From NCBI RefSeq assembly GCF_030693405.1, contig NZ_JAUYAW010000009.1:1-64000 (forward strand): a stretch of DNA of 64,000 nt, written 5' to 3'. Source of the DNA: Phenylobacterium sp. Lineage in GTDB: Bacteria > Pseudomonadota > Alphaproteobacteria > Caulobacterales > Caulobacteraceae. The number at the start of each line of letters is the position of its first letter. Positions within the stretch are counted from its first letter, which is position 1. The translations under genes and the position numbers were made by a program. The notes beneath the pieces were generated by a model. The model was not told the DNA's origin. It searched no databases and saw only the letters and a list, made by a program, of their open reading frames with translations. Shown one piece after another: positions 26,051 to 34,152 of the stretch.

Positions 26051-26914
26051 CTACCAAGCCAGGTCGGCCATGGCCCAGCGCGCCTGGGCGCCTTCCTGGC
26101 GCAGCAGGGATTCGACGGCGGCGGCGTCCAGGCCCTCAGGGGTGATCGTCTCGCCCCCATGGATGCCGGCGGCGATGAACAGGACGTCCAGACCCTGGGC
26201 GTTGGCGCCTTTGACGTCGGTGGCCACCCCGTCGCCGATGCACAGCATCCGCGAGCGCGCGACCGGACCGCCCGTCAGGCGCTCGGCCTCTGCGACGCAC
26301 AGCTCATAGATCGGCGCATGCGGCTTGCCGGCCATGACCACCTTGCCGCCGAGGGTCTCGTAGAGCTGGGCCAGCGCGCCGCCGCAATATATCAGCCTGT
26401 CGCCCCGCTGGACCACGATGTCGGGATTGGCGCAGACCATCTCCAGCCCGCGGGCCGCGGCGCCTTCGAACCGGTCCTGATAGTCGCCGGGACCCTCGGT
26501 CTCGTCATCGATCGGGCCAGTGCAGGCGATGAAGGCCGCCTTCTCAAGGCTCTCGAAGGACAGGCCGAGGCCCTCATAGAGCGGGGCATCCCGGTCGGGG
26601 CCCAGGCGCCAGGCGGGTCCGGGCGCCCGCTCGGCCAGCAGCAGGCGGGTGGCGTCGCCGGAGGTGACGAAGGCTGACCAGGAGTCCCGCGGCACGCCCA
26701 GGGCGTCCAGCTGGGCCACCACATCGGCCGAGGGACGCGGCGAGTTGGAGATCAGGATCACCGGTCCCCGCTCGGCCCGCCAGCGGGCCAGGGCCGCACA
26801 GGCGGCCGGAAAGCTCTCGCGGCCATTGTGGATGACGCCCCAGACGTCGCTCAGCAGGACGTCATAGTGGTCGATAAGGTCGGAAAGGCCCTGGGGCGTC
26901 TGCGGCGTGCTCAT
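26051..26914 (-). CDS. HAD-superfamily hydrolase (TIGR01459 / NagD-like)
   Basis: 287 residues. HAD class IIA: nucleophile motif YDVLLSDVWGVIHNG (residues about 17-31), motif II LISNSPRP, motif III GKPHAPIYELC and motif IV RMLCIGDGVATDVKGANAQGLDVLFI. The residue two after the nucleophile is Trp, as is usual in the TIGR01459 group, instead of Asp; this suggests a changed or weaker phosphatase reaction. Group members are conserved in alphaproteobacteria; substrate unknown. Followed by tipF on the opposite side with the same orientation (tipF upstream, 59 bp). Confidence 0.9.
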   Translation of the reverse strand: MSTPQTPQGLSDLIDHYDVLLSDVWGVIHNGRESFPAACAALARWRAERGPVILISNSPRPSADVVAQLDALGVPRDSWSAFVTSGDATRLLLAERAPGPAWRLGPDRDAPLYEGLGLSFESLEKAAFIACTGPIDDETEGPGDYQDRFEGAAARGLEMVCANPDIVVQRGDRLIYCGGALAQLYETLGGKVVMAGKPHAPIYELCVAEAERLTGGPVARSRMLCIGDGVATDVKGANAQGLDVLFIAAGIHGGETITPEGLDAAAVESLLRQEGAQARWAMADLAW

Positions 26915-26973
26915 GGCCTGCGGCGGTAAAGGTCGCCGGCTCCGCGGTCAATCGAGGTGTGCGGCGGTAAGCT

Positions 26974-28233
26974 TCAGCCCCGGCCGCCGGCCCGCCGGCG
27001 CAGGCCCTGGCGCAGGAAATCGGCGGGGGGATCGGCCTCGGCCAGAACGGCTTCGCGGATCGGGCGCGGCTCGCCGAACAGGTGACCCTGGCCGTAGCCG
27101 ACCTCCAGTTCCAGCAGGTCGACGATCTGCCGCTCGCTCTCCACTTTTTCGACGATCACCTCGACCCCATAGCGGCGGGTCAGCTGACAGAAGTCCTCGG
27201 CGGCGAGGTCGGGCAGGGATTTCAGCACCAGTCGGCCGTCCAGCTCGACCATCTCGTCCAGCAGCATCTGGGCGCCGACCCGCACGAACTTCACGTCCGA
27301 GCGCGCCAGATCCTGCAGGTCGAAGTCCAGGTCGGTGACCTTGTCGAGGGAGAAGCGGAAACCGAGGTCGGCGAGTTTGGCCATGTTGCGCGCCTCCACC
27401 GAGCCGCGACCTTCGAAGGCGCTCTGGCCCAGTTCGAAGATCAGGGCGCCGGCCAGGTCACGATTGGCCGCCAGCATGTCGAGGAACTGCGGGAAGAAGC
27501 TTTCGTCGCCCAGGCTGGTGGCCGCGACATTGCAGAAGATGCCGACCTTGCGGTCCTGCTTGGCCAGGCGCCGGACGATCTGGACGCAGCGGAACAGCAG
27601 CAGGTTGTCGATGGCCGTCATCAGGCCCTCAGCCTCGGCCACGCTGATATATTCGGCCGGCATCAGCACCCGGCCGCTCTCGTCGCGCAGGCGCGAGAAG
27701 CTCTCGTAGAAGATGGTCTTGCGCTGGGGCAGGGCCACGACCGGCTGCAGATAGAGATCCACCCGGTTGTCGGCCAGGGCGCCGCGGACGGTCTCCAGCA
27801 GGGCGGCCTCGCGCCGGTGGTCATGTCCGGGCCGGGTATGGACCGGCGGGGCGGTCACCCGCTCCTCCAGCCGCTGGCCCATGCGCTGGACCAGATCCTC
27901 CAGCATGTGAACCTCGGTGGAGAGTTCCTCGGAGCGGCGCAGGGCGTCGTCGGTGACGGTCTCCACCACCTGGGACAGGCGGGCGTCGACCTTCTCGACC
28001 TGGTCGATAAGGATGCGATGGGCGTCGCGCAGGGCGGCGATCTCGCCGCGCAGGCCCGTGGCGGTCAGCGCGTGCTCGATCAGGCCGTGGAAGGCGAAGG
28101 CCAGGCCCAGCCCACCCACAAGGGCGGCGACGCCCGCGCCCCAGCCGCCACCGTTCCGCCACAGCGAAAGGGCGATGATCAGCGCCAGACAGAGATAGGC
28201 GCCGCAGAGCAGCGCAAGCGTCAGCCTTCGCAT
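26974..28233 (-). CDS. tipF: TipF-like c-di-GMP-binding EAL-domain protein
   Basis: 419 residues from ATG 28233. Two N-terminal membrane helices (about 3-23 and 30-52), a coiled coil (about 55-130: LRDAHRILIDQVEKVDARLSQVVETV) and a C-terminal EAL domain. The EAL signature is degenerate: YESFSRLRDESG replaces the usual E-A-L-x-R, and several metal-binding positions look lost, so it should bind and not cleave c-di-GMP. This matches Caulobacter TipF, a c-di-GMP effector at the pole that recruits flagellar motor components with TipN. Its neighbourhood (HAD protein, 3-hydroxybutyryl-CoA dehydrogenase, etfAB) looks like the Caulobacter region. motA is 31 kb away. Confidence 0.8.
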   Translation of the reverse strand: MRRLTLALLCGAYLCLALIIALSLWRNGGGWGAGVAALVGGLGLAFAFHGLIEHALTATGLRGEIAALRDAHRILIDQVEKVDARLSQVVETVTDDALRRSEELSTEVHMLEDLVQRMGQRLEERVTAPPVHTRPGHDHRREAALLETVRGALADNRVDLYLQPVVALPQRKTIFYESFSRLRDESGRVLMPAEYISVAEAEGLMTAIDNLLLFRCVQIVRRLAKQDRKVGIFCNVAATSLGDESFFPQFLDMLAANRDLAGALIFELGQSAFEGRGSVEARNMAKLADLGFRFSLDKVTDLDFDLQDLARSDVKFVRVGAQMLLDEMVELDGRLVLKSLPDLAAEDFCQLTRRYGVEVIVEKVESERQIVDLLELEVGYGQGHLFGEPRPIREAVLAEADPPADFLRQGLRRRAGGRG

Positions 28234-28344
28234 GAACCCGCCTGTTCGAATCGTCTCGCAGTATCGGTCACGCCGGGGGCGCAAGTCGAACGGATTAACG
28301 ATTGCGCCCAGGCTGGGCGCGAAATGGCCGCAGGACGCGGCGCC

Positions 28345-29223
28345 CTAGCGGGTGGGGACGGGGTTTTCGCCGCGATAATCGTAGAAGCCGCGGCCCGCCT
28401 TGCGGCCCAGCCAGCCGGCCTCGACATATTTCACCAGCAGCGGGCACGGACGGTACTTGGAATCGGCCAGGCCGTCATAGAGGACGTTCATGATCGACAG
28501 GACGGTGTCCAGGCCGATGAAGTCCCCGAGTTCCAGCGGCCCCATGGGGTGGTTGGCGCCGAGCTTCATGGCCGTATCGATGGCCTCCACCGTGCCCACG
28601 CCCTCATACAGGGTGTAGATCGCCTCATTGATCATCGGGACCAGGACGCGATTGACGATGAAGGCGGGGAAGTCCTCGGCATTGGCTGTGGTCTTGCCCA
28701 GAGACCGGGCGAAGTTGACGGCGGTCTCGTAGGTCTCGGCGCCGGTGGCGATCCCGCGGATGATCTCCACGAGGTTCATGCGCGGCACCGGGTTCATGAA
28801 GTGCAGGCCGATGAACCGCTCGGGCCGGTCTGTGGCCGAGGCCAAGCGCGTAATGGAGATGGACGAGGTGTTGGAGGCCAGCAGCGTATCGGGACCGAGA
28901 TGGGGCGACAGGGCCCGGAAGATCGACTTCTTGACCTCTTCGTTCTCGGTGGCGGCCTCGATGGCCAGGTCCGAACCGCCCACGGCCTGAAGCTCTGCGG
29001 CGGGCTTGATGCGGGCCATGGCCGCGTCCTTGGCGGCCGCGTCGATCAGACCGCGGGAGACCTGACGTGCCATGGCCTGGTCGATATGGGCCAGGCCCGC
29101 CTCGATCCGCTCGGGGCTGACGTCATGCAGCAGCACGTCGTAGCCGCCCAGGGCGCAGACATGCGCGATGCCGGAGCCCATCTGGCCGGCGCCGATCACG
29201 CCCACCGATCTGATCTCAACCAT
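28345..29223 (-). CDS. 3-hydroxybutyryl-CoA dehydrogenase
   Basis: 292 residues from ATG 29223, with GGGG nine bases before; ATG 29229 is an alternative. NAD(P)-binding GVIGAGQMGSGIAHVCALGGYDVLLHD, catalytic His in GLHFMNPVPRMNLVEIIRG, catalytic Glu-His pair with AFIVNRVLVPMINEAIYTLYEGV, and GANHPMGPLELGDFIGLD. Reversible oxidation of 3-hydroxybutyryl-CoA to acetoacetyl-CoA (HbdA/PaaH type). Downstream of the etfBA operon in the same direction, separated by a terminator, so it is probably co-regulated but separately transcribed. Confidence 0.95.
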   Translation of the reverse strand: MVEIRSVGVIGAGQMGSGIAHVCALGGYDVLLHDVSPERIEAGLAHIDQAMARQVSRGLIDAAAKDAAMARIKPAAELQAVGGSDLAIEAATENEEVKKSIFRALSPHLGPDTLLASNTSSISITRLASATDRPERFIGLHFMNPVPRMNLVEIIRGIATGAETYETAVNFARSLGKTTANAEDFPAFIVNRVLVPMINEAIYTLYEGVGTVEAIDTAMKLGANHPMGPLELGDFIGLDTVLSIMNVLYDGLADSKYRPCPLLVKYVEAGWLGRKAGRGFYDYRGENPVPTR

Positions 29224-29374
29224 GTCCATTCGCCCCAAATCTGCGGGCCGCCTTTTAGGCCGCCTCTGGTCTGTGACGGCTTTCTAACATGGGCGACGGC
29301 GGCCCCGCCAAGGTCTTTATGTTGCGCCGCAATGTGAAGGGGGCGCCCCTTGTGGCGCCAAAGCCGCACTTGCA

Positions 29375-29408
29375 AACGAAACGAGGCGGCGCCCGGGGGC
29401 GCCGCCTC
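29375..29408 (-). terminator. Terminator of the etfBA operon
   Basis: 11-bp perfect stem GAGGCGGCGCC / GGCGCCGCCTC with a CGGG loop. Leftward the following sequence is GTTTCGTTTGC, T-rich but interrupted. Lies 40 bp after the etfA stop. Confidence 0.75.
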
Positions 29409-29447
29409 GCAAGTCGTAAGCCGGTGATCTCCCGGCCGGGCGGTCGA

Positions 29448-30380
29448 TCAGCCGAGGGCCGACATCAGCTCCGGCACGGCGGCCTTGTAGTCGGCCACCA
29501 GGCCATAGTCGGCGACCTGGAAGATCGGCGCATCGCCGTCCTTGTTGATCGCGACGATGATCTTGGAGTCCTTCATGCCGGCCAGGTGCTGGATGGCGCC
29601 CGAAATGCCGATGGCGATGTAGAGCTCCGGCGCGACCACCTTGCCGGTCTGGCCGACCTGATAGTCGTTCGGCGCGTAGCCGGCGTCCACCGCGGCGCGG
29701 CTGGCGCCGACGGCGGCGCCCAGACGGTCAGCCAGGGGCTCGATCACCTTCTGGAACTCTTCGGCCGAGCCCATGGCGCGGCCGCCGGAGACCACGATCT
29801 TGGCGCCGGTCAGCTCCGGACGTTCCGACTTCACGATCTCTTCGGTCACGAACTTGGTGGCGCCCGCGCCGTCGCCGGCGCCGATGTCCTCGATCGCCGC
29901 CGAGCCGCCTTCGCCGGCCGCCTTGAAGGCGGTCGGACGGACGGTGATGACCTTCTTGGCCTCGGAGGACTGAACGGTCTCCAGGGCGTTGCCGGCATAG
30001 ATCGGCCGCACGAAGGTCGAGGCGTCCACCACTTCGACGATGTCGGAGATGTGCGAGACGTCGAGCTTGGCCGCGATGCGGGGCGAGAAGTTCTTGCCCT
30101 GCGAGGTGGCCGGGGTCAGGACGGCGTCATAGCCCCCCATCAGCGGAACCACTGCGGCCTCGACAGCTTCGGCCAGGCCATGGCCGAGGTCGTCGCTCTG
30201 GGCCAGCAAGACCTTGCGCACGCCTTCGATCTTGGCGGCGGCCTCGGCGGCGGACTTGCAGTCCTTGCCTGTGACCAGGATGTCGATATCGCCGCCGATG
30301 GCCTTGGCGGCCGAGACGGTCTTATGGGTGTTGTCGCTGAGCGCGCCGCCGGTTTGGTCGGCGATGACGAGAACGGCCAT
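29448..30380 (-). CDS. etfA: Electron transfer flavoprotein, alpha subunit
   Basis: 310 residues. Carries FAD and passes electrons from acyl-CoA dehydrogenases to ETF-ubiquinone oxidoreductase. The FAD domain is diagnostic: [102 protein letters not shown]. The start ATG overlaps the etfB stop in the pattern TAATG, so the subunits are translationally coupled. It serves the several acyl-CoA dehydrogenases of the window. Confidence 0.97.
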   Translation of the reverse strand: MAVLVIADQTGGALSDNTHKTVSAAKAIGGDIDILVTGKDCKSAAEAAAKIEGVRKVLLAQSDDLGHGLAEAVEAAVVPLMGGYDAVLTPATSQGKNFSPRIAAKLDVSHISDIVEVVDASTFVRPIYAGNALETVQSSEAKKVITVRPTAFKAAGEGGSAAIEDIGAGDGAGATKFVTEEIVKSERPELTGAKIVVSGGRAMGSAEEFQKVIEPLADRLGAAVGASRAAVDAGYAPNDYQVGQTGKVVAPELYIAIGISGAIQHLAGMKDSKIIVAINKDGDAPIFQVADYGLVADYKAAVPELMSALG

Positions 30381-31129
30381 TAGAGCACCCCCGCTTCATT
30401 CTTGAGCTTGGCGACCAGGTCGGCCGCGGTTTCGACCTTGATGCCGCCGCCGCGCTTCGGCGGCTCGGCGACCTTGACCACCTTGAGGCGGGGCGCCGTG
30501 TCGACGCCGTAGGACGCGATGTCCTTGGTATCGAGGGGCTTCTTCTTGGCCTTCATGATGTTCGGCAGAGACGCATAGCGCGGCTCGTTCAGGCGCAGGT
30601 CGGCGGTGATGATCACCGGCAGCGGCGCCTCGATGGTCTGCAGGCCGCCGTCCACTTCACGGGTGACGGTCGCCTTGTCGCCGGACACTTCCAGCTTGGA
30701 GGCGAAGCTGGCCTGGGGCCAGCCGAGCAGGGCCGAGAGCATCTGGCCGGTGGCGTTGTTGTCGCCGTCGATGGCCTGCTTGCCCATGACCACCAGGTTC
30801 GGGGACTCTTCGTCGATGACGGCCTTGAGCACCTTGGCCACGGCCAGGGGCTCCAGATCGGCGTCGGTCTGCACCAGGATGGCGCGATCAGCGCCCATGG
30901 CGAGCGCCGTACGCAGGGTTTCCTGGGCCTGAGCCGGACCGATCGAGACCGCGACCACCTCGGTGACCACGCCCTTTTCCTTCAGCCGGACCGCCTCTTC
31001 GACGGCGATCTCGCAGAAGGGGTTCATGGACATCTTGACGTTGGCGAGGTCCACGCCGGTTTCGTCGGACTTCACCCGGGGCTTGACGTTGTAATCGATC
31101 ACCCGTTTGACCGGGACCAACACCTTCAT
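30380..31129 (-). CDS. etfB: Electron transfer flavoprotein, beta subunit
   Basis: 249 residues from ATG 31129 ([16 protein letters not shown]), the family start; 29 extra codons upstream are not ETF-like. AMP-binding subunit: [27 protein letters not shown], the signature [35 protein letters not shown] and the recognition loop [19 protein letters not shown]. First gene of the etfBA operon. The promoter must lie in the 130 bp shared with the divergent gene at 31260; TTGCAA and TATGCC with 16-bp spacing are present there but weak. Confidence 0.97.
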   Translation of the reverse strand: MKVLVPVKRVIDYNVKPRVKSDETGVDLANVKMSMNPFCEIAVEEAVRLKEKGVVTEVVAVSIGPAQAQETLRTALAMGADRAILVQTDADLEPLAVAKVLKAVIDEESPNLVVMGKQAIDGDNNATGQMLSALLGWPQASFASKLEVSGDKATVTREVDGGLQTIEAPLPVIITADLRLNEPRYASLPNIMKAKKKPLDTKDIASYGVDTAPRLKVVKVAEPPKRGGGIKVETAADLVAKLKNEAGVL

Positions 31130-31259
31130 GAAAGCCTCAAATTCGCATTGCGGAAGAATGGGACGCACGGGGCATAACGTTTCCCGCGCGGTTTGCAAGT
31201 CAGGGACATGGGGCATTTTGCGCCAATGTCGACCCTAGCCAGGGAGAAAAAGCCCGAAT

Positions 31260-31541
31260 ATGAGCCATCCGATGAGCCGCATCATCGATCGCCTGAAACT
31301 CGTTTTCCTGGGTGTCTTCGTCCTCTCCCTGGTCGGCATCTTCGCCTACCAGGCCTATGTGGTCTGGCCCGCCGAGCGGTGCGAGGCGCAGGGCGACTGG
31401 TGGGATCCCGATGGCCGGGTCTGCGCCCGCCCCGTGCTGATCTCCGACATCACCGGCCGGACCATTCCCGAGCGCAAGGCGGCTGAAGCGGCCGCCGCCG
31501 CCGCCCAGGCCGAGGCCGAAAAGACGGCGCCGGCCCCTTAG
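31260..31541 (+). CDS. Hypothetical single-pass membrane protein
   Basis: 93 residues, ATG behind GGGAGA. One membrane helix (about 14-34: LVFLGVFVLSLVGIFAYQAYVVW), then a small domain with two cysteines (ERCEAQGDWWDPDGRVCARPV), and a tail of Ala/Glu repeats (AAEAAAAAAQAEAEK). The C-x15-C pair with GDWWDPDGRVCA looks like a disulfide-stabilised periplasmic loop. I do not recognise it; similar short proteins occur in Caulobacterales. Divergent from etfBA and convergent with the adenosyltransferase. Confidence 0.75.
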   Translation: MSHPMSRIIDRLKLVFLGVFVLSLVGIFAYQAYVVWPAERCEAQGDWWDPDGRVCARPVLISDITGRTIPERKAAEAAAAAAQAEAEKTAPAP

Positions 31542-31548
31542 GGCGTCG

Positions 31549-32124
31549 TCAGCCACGGGTCGCCCCGGGCCGCCAGAGGACGTCCAGCGCCCCCTGGGCG
31601 TTGGCCCGCCGGGCGGCGACGAACAGCAGGTCCGAGAGTCTGTTCAGATATTTCAGGGCCGGGTCAGCGACTTGCGTGGTCTGGGCGAGGCTCACCGCCG
31701 TGCGTTCAGCCCGGCGGCAGACCGTGCGGGCCTGATGCAGGGCCGCGGCCGCGGGCGTCCCGCCAGGCAGCACGAAGGAGGTCAGCGGCGACAGATCGGC
31801 GTTGATCTGATCGATCTCCTGCTCCAGGCGCGTCACCTGGCCCTCGGTCACGCGCAGGACACGATCAGGGTCCTCCCCCGGCGTCGGGGGAGTGGCCAGA
31901 TCGGCGCCCAGGTCGAACAGATCATTCTGGATCCGCTCAAGCATGGCGTGGAGCAGGGTGTCCTCGGCCGTGTGCAGGCGCACCAACCCCAGGCAGGCGT
32001 TGGTCTCATCGACAGACCCGTAGGCCTCGACCCGCAGATCGGTCTTGGAGACCTCGGCCCCATTGGCCAGGCGGGTCAGGCCGGCGTCGCCGGTCCGGGT
32101 GTAGATTCGGTTCAGGACCACCAT
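31549..32124 (-). CDS. PduO-type ATP:cob(I)alamin adenosyltransferase
   Basis: 191 residues. Makes adenosylcobalamin. PduO fold landmarks: LNRIYTRTGDAGLTRLANG (ATP-binding N-terminus, T-R-x-G-D-x-G-x-T), RVEAYGSVDETNACLGLVR, FVLPGGTPAAAALHQARTVCRRAER (cobalamin-site R-T-x-x-R-R-A-E-R) and LNRLSDLLFVAAR. The gene starts eight bases after the HIG1-like gene, suggesting one transcript. Adenosylcobalamin is needed by methylmalonyl- and ethylmalonyl-CoA mutases, which fits the methylsuccinyl-CoA dehydrogenase gene 2 kb away. Confidence 0.95.
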   Translation of the reverse strand: MVVLNRIYTRTGDAGLTRLANGAEVSKTDLRVEAYGSVDETNACLGLVRLHTAEDTLLHAMLERIQNDLFDLGADLATPPTPGEDPDRVLRVTEGQVTRLEQEIDQINADLSPLTSFVLPGGTPAAAALHQARTVCRRAERTAVSLAQTTQVADPALKYLNRLSDLLFVAARRANAQGALDVLWRPGATRG

Positions 32125-32131
32125 GGCCGGC

Positions 32132-32338
32132 TCAGCCGCCGTAGGTGTTGCGCCACCACACGGCGGTCACAAGGATCACGACGGCGGCGGCTTGCAGCAC
32201 CACGCGCAGGCGCATCAGCTTGTTCGAGTAGGACCGACCGAAATCGCCCCCCCGGAACAGCGCATAGATGCCCACCCCCAGGGTGAGCGTGACAGCGAGC
32301 AGGGTCGCGGGGATCAGCAGGGCGAAGATCTGTGTCAT
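32132..32338 (-). CDS. Twin-transmembrane HIG1-like protein
   Basis: 68 residues with two helices (about 5-27 and 45-63) separated by a basic loop FRGGDFGRSYSNKLMRLRVVLQ. The loop with 'G..G..Y..K.MR.R...Q' is the hallmark of the HIG1 (hypoxia-induced) family, whose mitochondrial members support respiratory complex assembly. Bacterial members are inner-membrane proteins of unclear role. Upstream of the adenosyltransferase on the same strand; upstream of it lies a 419-bp gap. Confidence 0.85.
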   Translation of the reverse strand: MTQIFALLIPATLLAVTLTLGVGIYALFRGGDFGRSYSNKLMRLRVVLQAAAVVILVTAVWWRNTYGG

Positions 32339-32757
32339 GGCCTGTTATCGTGATGCTTGAGCTTGATGGAAATGTAGGACTTTGTCGGCGAATTGCACGA
32401 AGGTGATTTCGCCTCGCAGTCGCGAAGCTGGTTGATCAAATTCACTGAGTCTGGTTCAATGGCTCGCGCGCCGGCTTCGCGCAAATTTCAGTCTTAACAT
32501 GCCGTATCTGCATACATTTCCCTTGCGACAACCGGTCGCGCCCCAAGCTCGACATATTTCGGATATCCCCTCGAGCCCATGAACTGAGACACGGGTTGTT
32601 GAACGCATTCGCCGAAAGCGCCGTCTCCGGCCGCGCCCTGGTGAGTTGCATCGAGAGCCCCTACCCGCGTTCCGCGCTCCGTCCCCGACCGGGCGGCGCG
32701 CCGTAGCGCATGCGCCGATGGTCTCCCCCGCCGCGGCAAGCTGGAGTTGAAATACCG
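32339..32757. other. 419-bp intergenic region, no gene recognised
   Basis: Between the HIG1-like gene (leftward) and a TetR gene (rightward). Several A/T-richer patches (around 32370-32400, 32440-32460, 32490-32520 and 32560-32575) contrast with the rest and probably hold the two divergent promoters. No palindromic operator of 12 bp or more and no terminator were seen. The short frames here have atypical composition and no ribosome-binding site. Confidence 0.5.
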
Positions 32758-33408
32758 ATGAAGCACGTCGCTGAGGTCGAAGGTCACGCCGAAACCCGCG
32801 TCCGCATGCCCACCCGCCGGGCGCTCGCCAAGCAGCAGACCCGGGCCAAGGTGCTGGCCGCGGCCCGGGAGCTGTTCAGCACCCAGGGCTACGAAGGCGC
32901 GACGATCCGCGACATCGCCGCGGCGGCAGGCATGTCCACCGGCGCGGTCTTCGCCAACTTCGCCGACAAGTCCGAGCTGTTCCGCGAGATCATGACATCT
33001 GATTTCGACGCGGTGCTGGTCGCCATGTCGGACGCTGCGGTGCGCGGTCGCACCGTCGATGACGCGCTGCTGAAGGCGTTCAGCGCCGGCTACGCCTTCT
33101 ATCGCGGCCAGATGCCCCTTGTCCGGGCCGCGCTGGGCCTCTCCTGGTCCTGCGAGGATGGGCAGGCGCTGCGGGCCCTGCCGACCATGCAGGACACTAT
33201 CGAGCTGTTCGCCGAGCAGTTGGCCCTCGGGGTCGAGCGTGGCGAGCTGTCCCAGGAGTGTGAGATCAAGCTCCGCAGCCAGATGCTGTTCGACAACTAT
33301 CTGGCCAACTACCCGCAGGCGGTTTTCGGCGGCTGGAGCCTTGAGGCCTTGCAGGCCCGCTCCCGCGACCAGATCCGGGTGATCCTCGCTGGGGCGCGTC
33401 GCGGCTAG
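32758..33408 (+). CDS. TetR/AcrR family transcriptional regulator
   Basis: 216 residues from ATG 32758 (GGAG before it). HTH: AKVLAAARELFSTQGYEGATIRDIAAAAGMSTGAVFANFADKSELFREIM (about 27-76), where 'GAVFANFADKSEL' replaces the more common Y-Y-H-F. The ligand domain has no recognisable subtype. Followed in the same direction by a second TetR gene 116 bp later with a similar HTH (VAVGSVFTCFASKAEVLSQVM), so the two may be an old duplication. No evident target gene; the nearest candidates are the divergent HIG1/adenosyltransferase unit and the convergent dehydrogenase. Confidence 0.9.
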   Translation: MKHVAEVEGHAETRVRMPTRRALAKQQTRAKVLAAARELFSTQGYEGATIRDIAAAAGMSTGAVFANFADKSELFREIMTSDFDAVLVAMSDAAVRGRTVDDALLKAFSAGYAFYRGQMPLVRAALGLSWSCEDGQALRALPTMQDTIELFAEQLALGVERGELSQECEIKLRSQMLFDNYLANYPQAVFGGWSLEALQARSRDQIRVILAGARRG

Positions 33409-33524
33409 GGCCAGGACAGATGGTCTCCCCTCAGGGAAAGTGGCTTGCTACGGACGGGCTTGCCGGGTCTCCTGCTGGCGGGAAGCACAACAGGACGCGC
33501 CGTCAGAGCGCGCTTGGGGGGACA

Positions 33525-34139
33525 TTGAACCTACGCCAGACGCAAAAGGAGGCGACGCGCCGACGCGTGCTCGACGCCGCCCGGGACCTGTTCGAGACGG
33601 TCGGCTACGAAGAGACGACGGTGCGCGAGATCGCCACCCGGGCAGGCGTGGCGGTCGGCAGCGTCTTCACCTGCTTCGCCTCCAAGGCCGAGGTGCTCAG
33701 CCAGGTGATGCTCGACCGGCTGGAGGACCTCTACGCCGAGCTTGACCGGATCACCCCGCACCTGAGGGGCACGGTGGTGGATCGGCTGTCCTCAATCTTC
33801 GCCCTGCACTATGCCTTTGAGACCCGGCGCACGCCGCTGTTTCTGGCCCATATCGCGGCGGCCTATAATTGGCGTCCGGGGTCGGATTCGGTGCCCTACG
33901 GGCGCAATCCCCGGCTTCGGGGCATGATCCACGACTGTGTGGCCGACGGACGCAACCGGGGCGAAGTGGCCGATGACGCGGACATTCCGCTGATCGTCGA
34001 TACGCTCATGGCGGCCTATGCCTGGAACTACCGGCTGGCGGCCTGGGAGCAGGCGGGGCCGGAGCAGATGAGCGCCATCATGGAGCGCCAGATCGCCCTG
34101 GTCGCCCGGGGTTTCGCCCCCACAGCCGCCGCGGCCTGA
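33525..34139 (+). CDS. TetR/AcrR family transcriptional regulator
   Basis: 204 residues from TTG 33525, chosen because GGGGGG lies three bases before it and the product then starts MNLRQTQKEATRRRVLDAARDLF, a usual TetR N-terminus. ATG 33420, preceded by AGGA, would give 239 residues and cannot be excluded. HTH: TRRRVLDAARDLFETVGYEETTVREIATRAGVAVGSVFTCFASKAEV. The C-terminal domain contains FALHYAFETRRTPLFLAHIAAAYNWRPGSD, a pattern also present in other TetR members of Caulobacterales. Convergent with the methylsuccinyl-CoA dehydrogenase gene, 13 bases apart. Confidence 0.88.
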   Translation: MNLRQTQKEATRRRVLDAARDLFETVGYEETTVREIATRAGVAVGSVFTCFASKAEVLSQVMLDRLEDLYAELDRITPHLRGTVVDRLSSIFALHYAFETRRTPLFLAHIAAAYNWRPGSDSVPYGRNPRLRGMIHDCVADGRNRGEVADDADIPLIVDTLMAAYAWNYRLAAWEQAGPEQMSAIMERQIALVARGFAPTAAAA

Positions 34140-34152
34140 CCCCGAAGACAGG

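Noticed and set aside
32339..32757. Riboswitch (cobalamin) upstream of the HIG1/adenosyltransferase unit
   Set aside because: No B12-box-like GCCACTG segment was found on either strand in this gap.
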